From Anabaena lutea FACHB-196 (GTDB taxonomy: Bacteria > Cyanobacteriota > Cyanobacteriia > Cyanobacteriales > Nostocaceae), in NCBI RefSeq assembly GCF_014698305.1, contig NZ_JACJST010000012.1:62001-126000 (forward strand): a stretch of 64,000 bases of DNA, read 5' to 3'. Below the pieces are notes generated by a model. That model saw only the letters and a list, made by a program, of their open reading frames with translations, was not told the origin of the DNA and did no database searches. Of this stretch, positions 10,385 through 19,673 are shown piece by piece. A program made the position numbers and the translations under genes. Each line of letters opens with the position of its first letter. Within the stretch, counting starts at the first letter, position 1.

Positions 10385-10904
10385 TTTTTGATCAATATGG
10401 GACAAAATTCAAAGCTGCACAATCCATAAGTGAATATCTAGAGACATTAAGTAAATTTAACTTATAGGACTGCCAAAGTGGCAGATGACATTAGCAACAA
10501 AAAATAGTATAAATACGAATGTAGACATTGAGATTCAAATATGAATTATCTTCTCGGCTAAGTTAAAAATTATGAGACCTTACTGAAAAGCTCTCCTAAT
10601 GCTCGGCGGCAAGTTATACAATAATCTCCAGCAAAAAATTATTGAATTAAGGGTTGTGGAATTTGTAAAAGACACAACTGCATCTACCAAGCCAGCTAAC
10701 TTAGAAAAAAAGGTAAATTTTTACCTTTCATTCACTGGTAAACAAAAGCCAAAGCCGAGAAGTACTCAATGACGGTTGTCTTCATCAACAACCCCTACCA
10801 CTAGGTAACATCTACAAAACTGCACAGAGAAACAGGGTCAATACGGCAAAGTAGCAAACAGACTTGATTAAAAACAGTCAGGTTTTCAATCACAGGTCAG
10901 CGCA

Positions 10905-11519
10905 ATGAAAAAAATCATCAGGTCAAATGCAGTCGAAACATCAAGCCAACGAGGTAACTTAGGGAAAAAGCACTATGATTTGCATCCTCGTCAGGTAGCC
11001 ATTGACGAAAGTCTAGTACTTTCTGCAAGGGTAATTTTATCAGCCATACGGAAAAGAAGTGATATAGCAATTAATAAAACAGGCAACAGGTCTACATCCT
11101 TTCAGACTCAGGCACTTTCAGCCCTTCTGTATTTAGTGTGGTTGAGTAACTTAGATTTTTGGCTCACAGCTATGGTGTGGGTGTGTACAGGAAAGATTGC
11201 ACAAGTCAGTCATACCCAAGGAAAGAAAATCACAGCTTTGATGTCTCAGACTCATTCAACCGCTCAAACTTTTGGGGCGATTATAGCTAGAGCAGAACAA
11301 GCTGCCCAAGGAGTGTTAGCGTTGGAAGTTAGTATATTCAAGCTTCTGCCCAACATACAGAAAACTACCTACTTAACAGCAAAAATTGCTAAAACTAAAA
11401 CTCGGCTCTATAGTATCCAGATGCAGCGAAAACAACAGAGAAGTTTTAGATATAGCTCCGATAACTGGAAGTTAAGGGAACCGCTCAGAACTGGGAAACT
11501 TTCGGGATGTGCCTGTTGA
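10905..11519 (+). CDS. Doubtful ORF in the hetP leader region, no recognised family
   Basis: An open frame of 204 codons beginning MKKIIRSNAV. It has one hydrophobic stretch (about residues 70-92, ALLYLVWLSNLDFWLTAMVW) and is otherwise basic, Ser/Thr/Gln-rich and without any motif I recognise. The start has no strong ribosome site. It sits between the HetR-like operator and hetP, where the transcript leader of hetP would run, so it may be chance coding potential. If real it would be co-transcribed with hetP. I include it because the frame is long for AT-rich intergenic DNA. Confidence 0.25.
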   Translation: MKKIIRSNAVETSSQRGNLGKKHYDLHPRQVAIDESLVLSARVILSAIRKRSDIAINKTGNRSTSFQTQALSALLYLVWLSNLDFWLTAMVWVCTGKIAQVSHTQGKKITALMSQTHSTAQTFGAIIARAEQAAQGVLALEVSIFKLLPNIQKTTYLTAKIAKTKTRLYSIQMQRKQQRSFRYSSDNWKLREPLRTGKLSGCAC

Positions 11520-11788
11520 AAAGGTTATCTATTTTTTCAACATTCGCCACAAATCCATTACTAATATATTCCTGTAATTAATTCAACAGCTGTTTCAAAG
11601 CTAGTAATCGACCAAACCACAATTGCTGGGTGAAGGCAAGCATGGAGAGAATATGACTTTTCTTTCTATTGTGAACCCGTCAAAGTTGGTGAGGTGGACT
11701 AGTATTGCAGTTTGTAAACAGCACTTGACACAACAAAACTCGAAGAAACTGGACTAGTTTACTACCTTCAAAAAAGCTAACACGTACT

Positions 11789-12172
11789 ATGAATCAAGAT
11801 ATTTCTGGCAATAGTAGCAACTTAGATAAGAAAATCCAACCTGAACAGTTTGACCAAGTAATAGAAGCAATTCTAGCTGGTAAGTATTCCTGGGCTTGTG
11901 TTTTAATGCTGCGGTTTGTTGGTTACAATCCTCTGCATTACATTCCTTACCGCACTTATAACCGACTCCTCAAAGAAAACTCCCGCATGGGTAGGTCAAC
12001 TGCACAACACAATGACAATCTCAAAATTGCCAAACAAACGACAGAGAAAAGATCTGATAGTCATCTTGCACCTAGCTGTCTGAGCAAAATTAAAGATTTA
12101 GCTTATCTGGAAGTTGGTGGTAAGCACAAAGCAGAAGTACGTGGTAGCCACAGGGAGAAGCAATCCGCATAG
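11789..12172 (+). CDS. hetP: HetP, heterocyst differentiation protein, with short or altered C-terminus
   Basis: 127 residues. The core (about residues 20-65: [20 protein letters not shown], then [20 protein letters not shown]) is the diagnostic HetP-family motif and, as I recall it, nearly identical to Anabaena Het[11 protein letters not shown] near residue 98 is also kept. HetP acts downstream of HetR to drive commitment to heterocyst formation. Its biochemical activity is unknown. The Anabaena protein is about 160 residues. Here the similarity stops after AEVRG and the frame ends in SHREKQSA, 47 bp before a palindromic repeat at 12220, so the tail may have been lost. In Anabaena the gene follows hetC. 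Here no ABC exporter precedes it, but a C39 exporter lies 2.3 kb downstream. Confidence 0.85.
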   Translation: MNQDISGNSSNLDKKIQPEQFDQVIEAILAGKYSWACVLMLRFVGYNPLHYIPYRTYNRLLKENSRMGRSTAQHNDNLKIAKQTTEKRSDSHLAPSCLSKIKDLAYLEVGGKHKAEVRGSHREKQSA

Positions 12173-13836
12173 CTTGCTCACAAAGAATTGTAGATTGGAT
12201 AGACTCACTAACCCGTACTGTGGAGATGTTCCTATGGAATGTCTCCACGATACATCAATGTAAAAATTTGCCATTGTGGCAAATATACAATACTAACATC
12301 CTATAAATTAGAAGTAACAACCGAAAAGAGGTGAATGGCTAAAAATCCATTTTTACCAATCAAATCAATGCTTATGTCTAACCATGAAAATACATAAAAA
12401 TAACTGTTTCCGCAATCAGTTCCTCATGGATTAGATAACTATTACACCAAGACTGATGAACAGTAACTAGTGGTGGTTCTTTTTTCTAGGAATTCTGAAC
12501 AATCAGAAATTGGGGTAGTGGCTTCCCCCAGTTAAACCTTGAGATAGTTACAGAACTTCTTCTGCTTTATTGGGTGTGGCTGAAGTTTTCAAAACTTTAG
12601 TGCCAAAAGTAGATTGGAAAATAGAAAGTTACTGTGAAATCACGTTTATGGCTGGTAGAAATTATTAGCTATTACACTTCTCTTTCAACTCTTGTAATCC
12701 TATTACTCCCAAACAGGATTAAGTTGACTGTATAAACTAGCAATTTATATAGTGAGTAATGGAAGCTGGCAAATGTGAACAGCTTCTATTTTTGTTTTGT
12801 AAAAATTATAGCTTGTAGCAATCTTATATGCAGCAGGGAACAGGGTTGAAACTCTCTTTTTATATTGCTTTTTATTAAATTTTGTAACTCCAGCAACCTG
12901 AAATTTGCTGTAAATCGTAAATAGTTTGTAAAAACTATGTTAGTTTTTACGGATAAAAATAAACTTTATGTAAATTTTATATAAAGATTGAATAAAGATT
13001 TTATTTTTTTTATAAACTCCAAGCGCAGATGTAGGAAAATTTGGAAATGAATCATAGTAGATTAAGATAAACAGTGAGGAAATGTAGCTTTTTCTTTTAA
13101 GTTCTCTTGTGTAAAATTTTCAGATTTATGACAATCTGCTGATGAGAAAATACTAGTCTTAAGCTAGTGTAAGAAATAGATTACTTCCTTGCCTGATCTT
13201 AGCTACTTTTAGGCTTCAATCATTAAAACAGGTTTTACCTCTTACTTAAATATTGGGATGTTATTGAACACTGCTTTGCAGGTTCAATAACATCCTCACA
13301 ATCAGAGCTACCAGTAGGCTCCAAATTGTATTACTGTGAATATCAATTAAGGGCAAAGGGCTTGACAACATAAGATGGTGGTTGCGTTAGGTATTAAAAA
13401 AGGCTAAAATTTTTTGCTTTTTACTGTTTTAGCTGTGTCACCAAATGCTTCTGTTTAAGATAACACAGCTATCTTGCTACATATTATTGTTCAAGGATGC
13501 TTACCACTGCTTACGAACTATCTACTCCAGAAATTTTGGAGGATAGGAAAAACCCAAAATTACATGATTTACATTAGGATGCTTGATGAAAATTTATCCA
13601 AAGCCAAGATTTTTACTGTCGAATATTCATAATTCAAAATTGGCTTGGATGGCGAAATATTTGCCTGGATTTTCAGCAAGCTAGGGATAAAAACCAAGAG
13701 TCTGAATTGCAAATCATGTCATAAATATTTGGTTAGCCGCAATTGGCTAATTAATTTTGCATCTGGATTGTAGCAACAGATGTCAGGGATAAACTTGCCA
13801 AAATTTCACAATAATAGACGGCAACTGGTAAGAATT
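12173..13836. other. 1.66-kb intergenic region between hetP and the exporter operon
   Basis: No supported gene on either strand. It contains the palindromic repeat at 12220-12248 immediately after hetP and is otherwise AT-rich. A promoter for the exporter operon should lie in its right part, but I cannot place it with confidence. Confidence 0.5.
12220..12248. repeat. Palindromic intergenic repeat (GAGACGTTCC-type family)
   Basis: GTGGAGATGTTCC, a TAT spacer, and GGAATGTCTCCAC form a 13-base imperfect inverted repeat with two mismatches. It resembles the cleaner palindromes at 17575 and 51307 in this window (arms TAGAGACGTT and AACGTCTCTA), so the three are probably members of one dispersed family. 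Confidence 0.5.
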
Positions 13837-14439
13837 ATGTCATTTTCTTCGAGTCAAAACAACGCTTTTGATATTTACGATGCACACGATAGCAAGTTTT
13901 TAACACCTTTTCAGCGGAAGGCGCTGCTGAAGAACTTGCAATCTAATATACAACCCGAATATCGGCGACGAATTGAAATTATGTTGTTAGCAGATATGGG
14001 TAAATCTCAATCTCTTATCTGTGAAATTATCGGTTGTTCTCAGGAGATGGCGCGGTACTGGATAGGTATAGCTGAGGCTGGTATGGCACATAAATGGAAT
14101 GAGCGACCGATAGGTAGACCAAAGACTGTTAATCATCAATATATTGAGAGATTGAAGGAATTGGTCAGTCATAGTCCGCGTGAATATGGCTATGCTTTTG
14201 GTTACTGGACTGCTCAATGGTTAAGTAAACATTTAGCGAATGAATTGGGAATTGAAATTAGCGATCGCCACATTAACCGCTTACTTAAACAAATGGGACT
14301 TTCGACTAAACGCAAAAGTTCCCATCAATCTACAAATGTTCAAACTCAGGATGCTGGTATCACAATTGGCGATTTGCAATCTAGCTCTGAACCTAGTTTC
14401 AATTGGTCATTTAATTTGATTCAGACCAATAACTATTAG
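13837..14439 (+). CDS. Helix-turn-helix protein derived from an IS630-type transposase N-terminus
   Basis: 200 residues from the ATG at 13837, preceded by GGTAAG. An in-frame ATG at 13780 is an alternative. Residues about 25-85 (RKALLKNLQ...RRRIEIMLLADMGKSQSLICEIIGCS...ARYWIGIAEAGM) form an HTH like that of IS630-family transposases. A second winged-helix-like segment follows (GYAFGYWTAQWLSKHLANEL...RHINRLLKQMGLSTKRK). The DDE catalytic domain that should come next is absent and replaced by a 40-residue Ser/Gln tail. The stop is 18 bp before the exporter gene, with GGAGG between, so they form one operon. The likely role is a domesticated DNA-binding regulator of the export operon, which is inference. 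Confidence 0.7.
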   Translation: MSFSSSQNNAFDIYDAHDSKFLTPFQRKALLKNLQSNIQPEYRRRIEIMLLADMGKSQSLICEIIGCSQEMARYWIGIAEAGMAHKWNERPIGRPKTVNHQYIERLKELVSHSPREYGYAFGYWTAQWLSKHLANELGIEISDRHINRLLKQMGLSTKRKSSHQSTNVQTQDAGITIGDLQSSSEPSFNWSFNLIQTNNY

Positions 14440-14457
14440 TGTTTTGGAGGTAAGGAA

Positions 14458-17400
14458 ATGCCATCTGCGTTTTCTCAGTTACAGTTGGTTGGACAAATCA
14501 CTCAAAGTTTGGGTGATTCACTCTCAGAACAAGAACTTGAATATTGTGTTCAAGCATTAGAAATTATCGAACCACCAATAGCCAAACAGTTTTGGCAATC
14601 TACAACAGCAGCACCGGGAATTTATCTTGTGCTGACGGGTAAAGTGAGACTGCTAGATGGTTTGAATAATTTAATTACTTCTCTTGGATCTGGGTCATCA
14701 TTTGGGGAATTGACTTTATTTCCCGAACAGGAATTTAGTTCCTATGTGGCCAGAGCTTCTGTTAATTTAAAAGTGGGTTATCTTTCCCAAGAGGTAATTA
14801 AGCAGTTTGCTAGTGTAAGTGAGCGCTTGCTTATTAAGGCTGAACTTTGGGATACACTGATGTTATTGTGCAAAAATACTGCTCTACCCCGCCATGAATC
14901 GGTAGAGGAGATGTTAAAAGCACTGTCTCTATTTGAAAGGCAAAATCTAGAAACTGGTTCCCTGAACGCCAAAATTACCAAAGATACTAAGCTTTTGCTA
15001 GTGCGTCAAGGAGAACTCCAGCATTCTCAAGGACAAGTCTTGATACCAGGTACTATTTTTGTCAATTCTCAACAGGGAAGTTGGCAAGCAACTCAACCTG
15101 CGATCGCTTACATTTTACGTCACGATCACTGGATAGCGGCACTAAAACACTGGCCACAATTAGCAGAATTAATTGACACTCCAGATCGTCCAGAGATTCC
15201 TATTCCACAATCACCAAAGCGGGAAATTCCCGCCAAAAACCGCAATGTAATTCAATTTCCCCAAGCAACGACACAGACGCAACCGCAGCCGAAACAACGC
15301 CAAACCTACTTTCCCAGTCCTACAGTCACTGCGGGTAATTGGTGGCGCAAAGTTAGCAAACGTTACCCATTTTTTGAACAACAAAGCGCCTCTGACTGTG
15401 GTGCAGCTTGTTTAGTGATGATTAGTCGCTATTGGGGTAAAAACTTCAGTATTAATCGCTTGCGGGAACTTGCCAATGTTAACCGTGCTGGTGCATCAAT
15501 GGGAAGTTTAACTACAGCGGCTGAAAGTATTGGCTTTGCGACTCGTCCGGTGAAAGCCAGTTTGGATAAATTAGCACAACAACCTCTACCTGCGATCGCA
15601 CATTGGGAAGGTAAACATTACATTGTCGTCTATGAAATTACCAAAAAACGGGTAATTGTAGCTGATCCTGCCATCGGTCAACGCAACCTAACTATTGGCG
15701 AATTCAAAGCTGGTTGGACAGGTTATGCGTTGTTATTACAACCGACAAACTCCCTCAAAGAAACCCCAGAATCTAATACCACCTTTTGGCAGTTATTTGA
15801 TTTAGTTAAACCGCACTCTCAAGTACTCCTAGAAGTATTTGTGGCTTCGGTATTAATTCAAGTCTTTGGACTGGTCACACCTTTATTTACTCAACTATTA
15901 TTAGACCGAGTAATAGTTCAGGGTAGCACCATTACTTTAAACACCGTTGGTTTTGGTTTGCTAATTTTTGGCTTATTCCGTGTAGTCATCAATGGACTCA
16001 GACAATATTTACTAGACCACACAGCTAACCGGATTGGTGTAGCATTAATGGTAGGTTTTATTAAACATACATTTAGCCTACCTCTGTCATTTTTTGAATC
16101 ACGTTATGTTGGCGATATTGTTTCTCGTGTCCAAGAAAATCAAAAAATTCAGCGTTTTTTAACTGGGGAAGCACTATCTATTGTTTTAGATTTGCTGACC
16201 GTGTTTATTTATGTGGGATTGATGTTTTGGTACAGTCCGCCTATGGCTTGGATGACCTTAGCCATTGTCCCACCTTTTGTGTTATTAGCACTAGTAGCTA
16301 CACCTTTTTTACGTCGCATTAGCCGTGAGGTTTTTACGGCAGTAACAAAAGAAAATAGTTACTTGATTCAAAGCCTGTCAGGGATTTCTTCTATTCGCTC
16401 AATGGCGATTGAACAAACAGTCCGTTGGCGTTGGGAAGAATTACTGAATAATTTGACAAAAAAAACCTTTAGTGGTCAAGTAATTAGTAACCAACTACAA
16501 ATTCTTAGTTCTACTATTCAATCCATAGCGAGTACAGTATTATTATGGTTTGGAGCTTGGTTAGTCATTCAAAACCAATTAACAATTGGGCAATTAGTGG
16601 CTTTTAATATGTTGCTAGGCAACATTATTCAGCCTTTTCAAAGGTTAATAGTGCTTTGGAATCAAGTACAAGAAGTAATTGTTTCCACAGAGCGAATTAA
16701 TGATGTTTTAGAAGCTGAACCCGAAGAAGATTTAGCAGCCCAAACCCGCCATATTATACCTAGTTTACGCGGGCGGATTCGGTTTGATAATGTGACATTC
16801 CGTTATCATCCCGAAAGCGAGATTAACATCCTCGAAAATTTAAGTTTTGACATTTTACCTGAGCAAACTGTAGCAGTTGTAGGGCGGAGTGGCTCAGGAA
16901 AAACTACTCTTTCTAAACTGATTTTGGGTTTATATCCACCGACAGATGGTAGAGTGTTAATTGACAATCAAGATGTGACTAGTATTTCTTTGCAATCACT
17001 GCGATCGCAAATTGGAGTTGTTGACCAGGAAACCTTTTTGTTTGGCGGCACAATTCGGGAAAATATTAGTATTGCTCATCCCGAATCGCGGCTAGAAGAA
17101 ATTATCGAAGCAGCACAACTTGCAGGTGCAGATGAGTTTATTAAACGCATGGCTATGGGTTATGAAACCCAAATAGGTGAAGGTGGGGGAATGTTATCAG
17201 GGGGACAACGCCAACGTCTAGCTATAGCCCGTGCTTTACTCGGAAATCCGCGCCTTTTAATATTAGATGAAGCTACCAGTCATCTGGATGCAGAATCTGA
17301 GCGAATTATTCAGAATAACCTCAAACAAATCCTCCAAGGACGTACAAGTTTGATCATTGCCCATCGCCTTTCCACAGTACGCCATGCTGACCTAATTTTA

Positions 17401-17508
17401 GTTTTAGATCGCGGCATTTTAGTGGAAAGTGGTACTCACGAAGCATTAATTGCCAAGAGAGGTCATTATTTCTATCTCAACCAACAACAACTATCGCAAA
17501 CAGGTTGA
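14458..17508 (+). CDS. C39-peptidase ABC exporter with N-terminal cyclic-nucleotide-binding-like domain (HetC/PCAT type)
   Basis: 1016 residues. In order: a CNB-like domain (about 40-130, LVLTGKVRLL...GSSFGELTLFP); a linker; a C39 peptidase with Gln308, Cys314 (SDCGAAC), His387 (GKHYIVVY) and Asp403 (ADPAIG); a six-helix exporter domain (about 450-740); and a nucleotide-binding domain with Walker A 809-816 (GRSGSGKT), signature LSGGQ at 913, and Walker B LLILDEA at 933. All catalytic residues are present. PCAT proteins cut the leader after a Gly-Gly and export the core through the inner membrane. The precursors encoded 6-8 kb downstream have exactly such leaders. HetC of Anabaena has the same architecture, but the adjacent HlyD and PpiC genes argue for a peptide exporter rather than HetC itself. 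Confidence 0.92.
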   Translation: MPSAFSQLQLVGQITQSLGDSLSEQELEYCVQALEIIEPPIAKQFWQSTTAAPGIYLVLTGKVRLLDGLNNLITSLGSGSSFGELTLFPEQEFSSYVARASVNLKVGYLSQEVIKQFASVSERLLIKAELWDTLMLLCKNTALPRHESVEEMLKALSLFERQNLETGSLNAKITKDTKLLLVRQGELQHSQGQVLIPGTIFVNSQQGSWQATQPAIAYILRHDHWIAALKHWPQLAELIDTPDRPEIPIPQSPKREIPAKNRNVIQFPQATTQTQPQPKQRQTYFPSPTVTAGNWWRKVSKRYPFFEQQSASDCGAACLVMISRYWGKNFSINRLRELANVNRAGASMGSLTTAAESIGFATRPVKASLDKLAQQPLPAIAHWEGKHYIVVYEITKKRVIVADPAIGQRNLTIGEFKAGWTGYALLLQPTNSLKETPESNTTFWQLFDLVKPHSQVLLEVFVASVLIQVFGLVTPLFTQLLLDRVIVQGSTITLNTVGFGLLIFGLFRVVINGLRQYLLDHTANRIGVALMVGFIKHTFSLPLSFFESRYVGDIVSRVQENQKIQRFLTGEALSIVLDLLTVFIYVGLMFWYSPPMAWMTLAIVPPFVLLALVATPFLRRISREVFTAVTKENSYLIQSLSGISSIRSMAIEQTVRWRWEELLNNLTKKTFSGQVISNQLQILSSTIQSIASTVLLWFGAWLVIQNQLTIGQLVAFNMLLGNIIQPFQRLIVLWNQVQEVIVSTERINDVLEAEPEEDLAAQTRHIIPSLRGRIRFDNVTFRYHPESEINILENLSFDILPEQTVAVVGRSGSGKTTLSKLILGLYPPTDGRVLIDNQDVTSISLQSLRSQIGVVDQETFLFGGTIRENISIAHPESRLEEIIEAAQLAGADEFIKRMAMGYETQIGEGGGMLSGGQRQRLAIARALLGNPRLLILDEATSHLDAESERIIQNNLKQILQGRTSLIIAHRLSTVRHADLILVLDRGILVESGTHEALIAKRGHYFYLNQQQLSQTG

Positions 17509-17574
17509 GAAATCAGGTAAATTACCTGGAAAGTAGTCATGAATTATCCATTTATACCTGACTTTCAATCAAAT

Positions 17575-17602
17575 GTAGAGACGTTGCATATAACGTCTCT
17601 AT
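17575..17602. repeat. Palindromic intergenic repeat
   Basis: TAGAGACGTT, GCATAT, AACGTCTCTA: ten-base perfect arms. It is the same family as the perfect palindrome at 51307. It sits between the exporter and HlyD genes, so the hairpin would lie inside the operon transcript. Confidence 0.6.
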
Positions 17603-17728
17603 TATATGTGCAAGATTTTTACTCTAGTCTGATTTGGGAATTTTGCCGCATACCAAATTTGGGATATTCTCTGTAGTCGAAATTATTAAACTAATCTAAA
17701 ATCCAAAATTCAAAATCCAAAATTGATT

Positions 17729-19255
17729 ATGCCACAATCAACTTACAATTCATCATCAGCCTTTGTCATATCCGGACAGGCTCAATCTTCTACCATTCAA
17801 AATGAAAAACAGACAACAGACAAACCAAAGGACTGGTTTTATGGAACTGAAGAATTATTAGATGCTTTACCGAAAGCATGGACACGCTCAATGTTGTATT
17901 TGCTAATTAGCTTTACAGCAATAGCCCTACCCTGGACAATGTTTGCCCAAGTTGATGAAACAGGAAATGCTAGTGGACGAATTGAACCCAAAGGTGCAAC
18001 CCAAAAAATAGATAGTGCAGTCACTGGTAGTGTCATCGCTGTCAATTTTCAAGAAGGAACAACCGTTAAAGCCGGACAGGTTTTAATGGAAATGGAATCT
18101 GATGTTTTGCGAACAGAATTGCAACAAACACAAGCCAAGCTAGAAGGATTAGTAAATCGCCAATCACAATTGGAATTACTCAAAAATCAAGTATTATTGG
18201 CGATTAATATCCAAGAACAGCAAAATCAATCTCAACAATTAGAAAAATTAGCTCAACTTAATCAAGCACGACAAAATTTAGATGCTAAAAACAGTGCATA
18301 TAATTTACAAAAATTGGAAAAATTAGCTCAAGTTGATCAGGTAAAACAAAGCATAAATTCTAACCAAATTGCTCATAGGTTAGCCACAAGTCGTTTGAGT
18401 CGAGATTTTTTAGAAGTTTCACGCTATCGTCTACTTTTACAGCAAGGTGTAATTCCCCAAACCAAAGTTGTAGAATTGGAAAAAATAGCGGAAGAAAGCC
18501 AGCGTTTGCAGGAAGAAGCAAAAGCTAATATTCAACAAACTCGGTTGCGTTTACAAGAAGAATTGAGTCGCTATGGGTCAATTATGAATCAAGCCAGGTC
18601 AGATATTGAGCAGGCAAAACTCCGCTTACAAGAGGAAGAAAGTAGCTATCAAAGTCTAGTTCAGGCAGGTAAATTGACGTTACTGAAAAACCAGGAACAG
18701 CTTAAGGATTTGCAAACACAAGTTACTACTATTAAATCAGAAATTGCTCAAACCAAGAGCCAGATTACATCATTGCAGTTGCAGTTACAACAACGAGTTG
18801 TGCGATCGCCTATTGATGGCATAATCTTTGAGTTACCCATTAAAAAGCCAGGATCTGTTGTTCAACCCGGACAAATGATAGCTCAAATTGCACCTAAAAA
18901 TGCTGCTTTAATCTTGAAAGCACAAATGGCCAGCCAACAAAGTGGTTTTGTCAAGGTGGGAATGCCAGTTAAAATCAAGTTTGATGCTTATCCTTTCCAA
19001 GAATATGGAGTAGTCCAAGGGCGCGTTACATGGATTTCACCTAACTCAAAAATTCAGGAAAATAGCCCCAATGGTCTAGAAAGTTATGAGGTAGAAATTG
19101 CATTAGAACAACCTTATATTCAAGCTGGTAATAAACAGATCTTCTTAACACCTGGTCAAACAGCAACAGCTGAAGTGATTGTTCGTCAGCGTCGAGTTAT
19201 TGACTTTATTTTAGATCCGTTTAAAAAGCTACGTAACAATGGGCTAGAGCTTTAA
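17729..19255 (+). CDS. HlyD-family membrane fusion protein for the C39 exporter
   Basis: 508 residues from the ATG at 17729, with one membrane anchor near residues 55-75 (MLYLLISFTAIALPWTMFAQ). A split lipoyl/barrel-sandwich domain (GRIEPKGATQKIDSAVTGSV... and ...RSPIDGIIFELPIKKPGSVV) brackets a ~220-residue alpha-hairpin rich in Gln and Leu heptads, and a C-terminal beta-barrel follows. This is the type I secretion adaptor plan: it bridges the ABC exporter to an outer-membrane TolC-like channel, which is not encoded here. The gene follows the exporter after 220 bp containing a palindromic repeat and an array of ATCCAAAATT-like heptamers just before the start. Confidence 0.9.
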   Translation: MPQSTYNSSSAFVISGQAQSSTIQNEKQTTDKPKDWFYGTEELLDALPKAWTRSMLYLLISFTAIALPWTMFAQVDETGNASGRIEPKGATQKIDSAVTGSVIAVNFQEGTTVKAGQVLMEMESDVLRTELQQTQAKLEGLVNRQSQLELLKNQVLLAINIQEQQNQSQQLEKLAQLNQARQNLDAKNSAYNLQKLEKLAQVDQVKQSINSNQIAHRLATSRLSRDFLEVSRYRLLLQQGVIPQTKVVELEKIAEESQRLQEEAKANIQQTRLRLQEELSRYGSIMNQARSDIEQAKLRLQEEESSYQSLVQAGKLTLLKNQEQLKDLQTQVTTIKSEIAQTKSQITSLQLQLQQRVVRSPIDGIIFELPIKKPGSVVQPGQMIAQIAPKNAALILKAQMASQQSGFVKVGMPVKIKFDAYPFQEYGVVQGRVTWISPNSKIQENSPNGLESYEVEIALEQPYIQAGNKQIFLTPGQTATAEVIVRQRRVIDFILDPFKKLRNNGLEL

Positions 19256-19673
19256 GAATCAGCCATTAAGTCTAACTTCAGTAAGTAGATGATCAATACA
19301 CTTAATTGGTGGGTGTTGTTGACTGTTAACATAGCAATGTTAGCAGTTAACATTTAAATTACTTAAAATCATAGATTTTTTAGTGGCTTTAGCACAAATA
19401 AAGTTTTCTGTCGAAAATATATGTTTATTTTTGATTACCTTTGCAATCTATCATTAGATAGAGATATTTTCTAAGAAATTAATTAAATCTAGTAAATATT
19501 GGATTATTGAAATGCCTAAACAATTTTTGTTTACCATATAAAATTAAGAGAATAATGCCAAATTACTATAACTTGAATTATTTCTACTTGATCCAACTAC
19601 CTAGCCAACATTTAGCCGAAATCGGAAGTTAAAATTCACAAACAAAAATTGGTATCATTGAAGGAATTAGATT
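19256..19673. other. 418-bp gap between hlyD-like and PpiC genes
   Basis: No gene seen. An imperfect inverted repeat (CTGTTAACATAGC ... GCAGTTAACA, about 19321-19351) could form a hairpin. The rest is AT-rich. The PpiC gene may therefore have its own promoter. Confidence 0.4.

Larger units (their letters stand above)
8970..10904. other. 1.9-kb gene-poor region between the GH116 gene and the hetP region
   Basis: No convincing coding frame is seen on either strand. Two structures stand out and are listed separately: a rho-independent terminator near 9991 with no gene in front of it, and a HetR-operator-like palindrome at 10365. The rest is AT-rich DNA. Such length is unusual for this window, where most genes are separated by less than 300 bp, and suits a large regulatory region for the downstream differentiation gene hetP. 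Confidence 0.6.

Noticed and set aside
8970-13836. PatS-like RGSGR mini-gene near hetP
   Set aside because: I looked for a short frame ending in RGSGR and did not find one. The region has HetR-related features but no visible PatS-type peptide.
14458-17508. Calling the exporter hetC
   Set aside because: The architecture fits, but it lies downstream of hetP rather than upstream, and has its own HlyD, PpiC and precursor genes. Identity with HetC cannot be shown without alignment.
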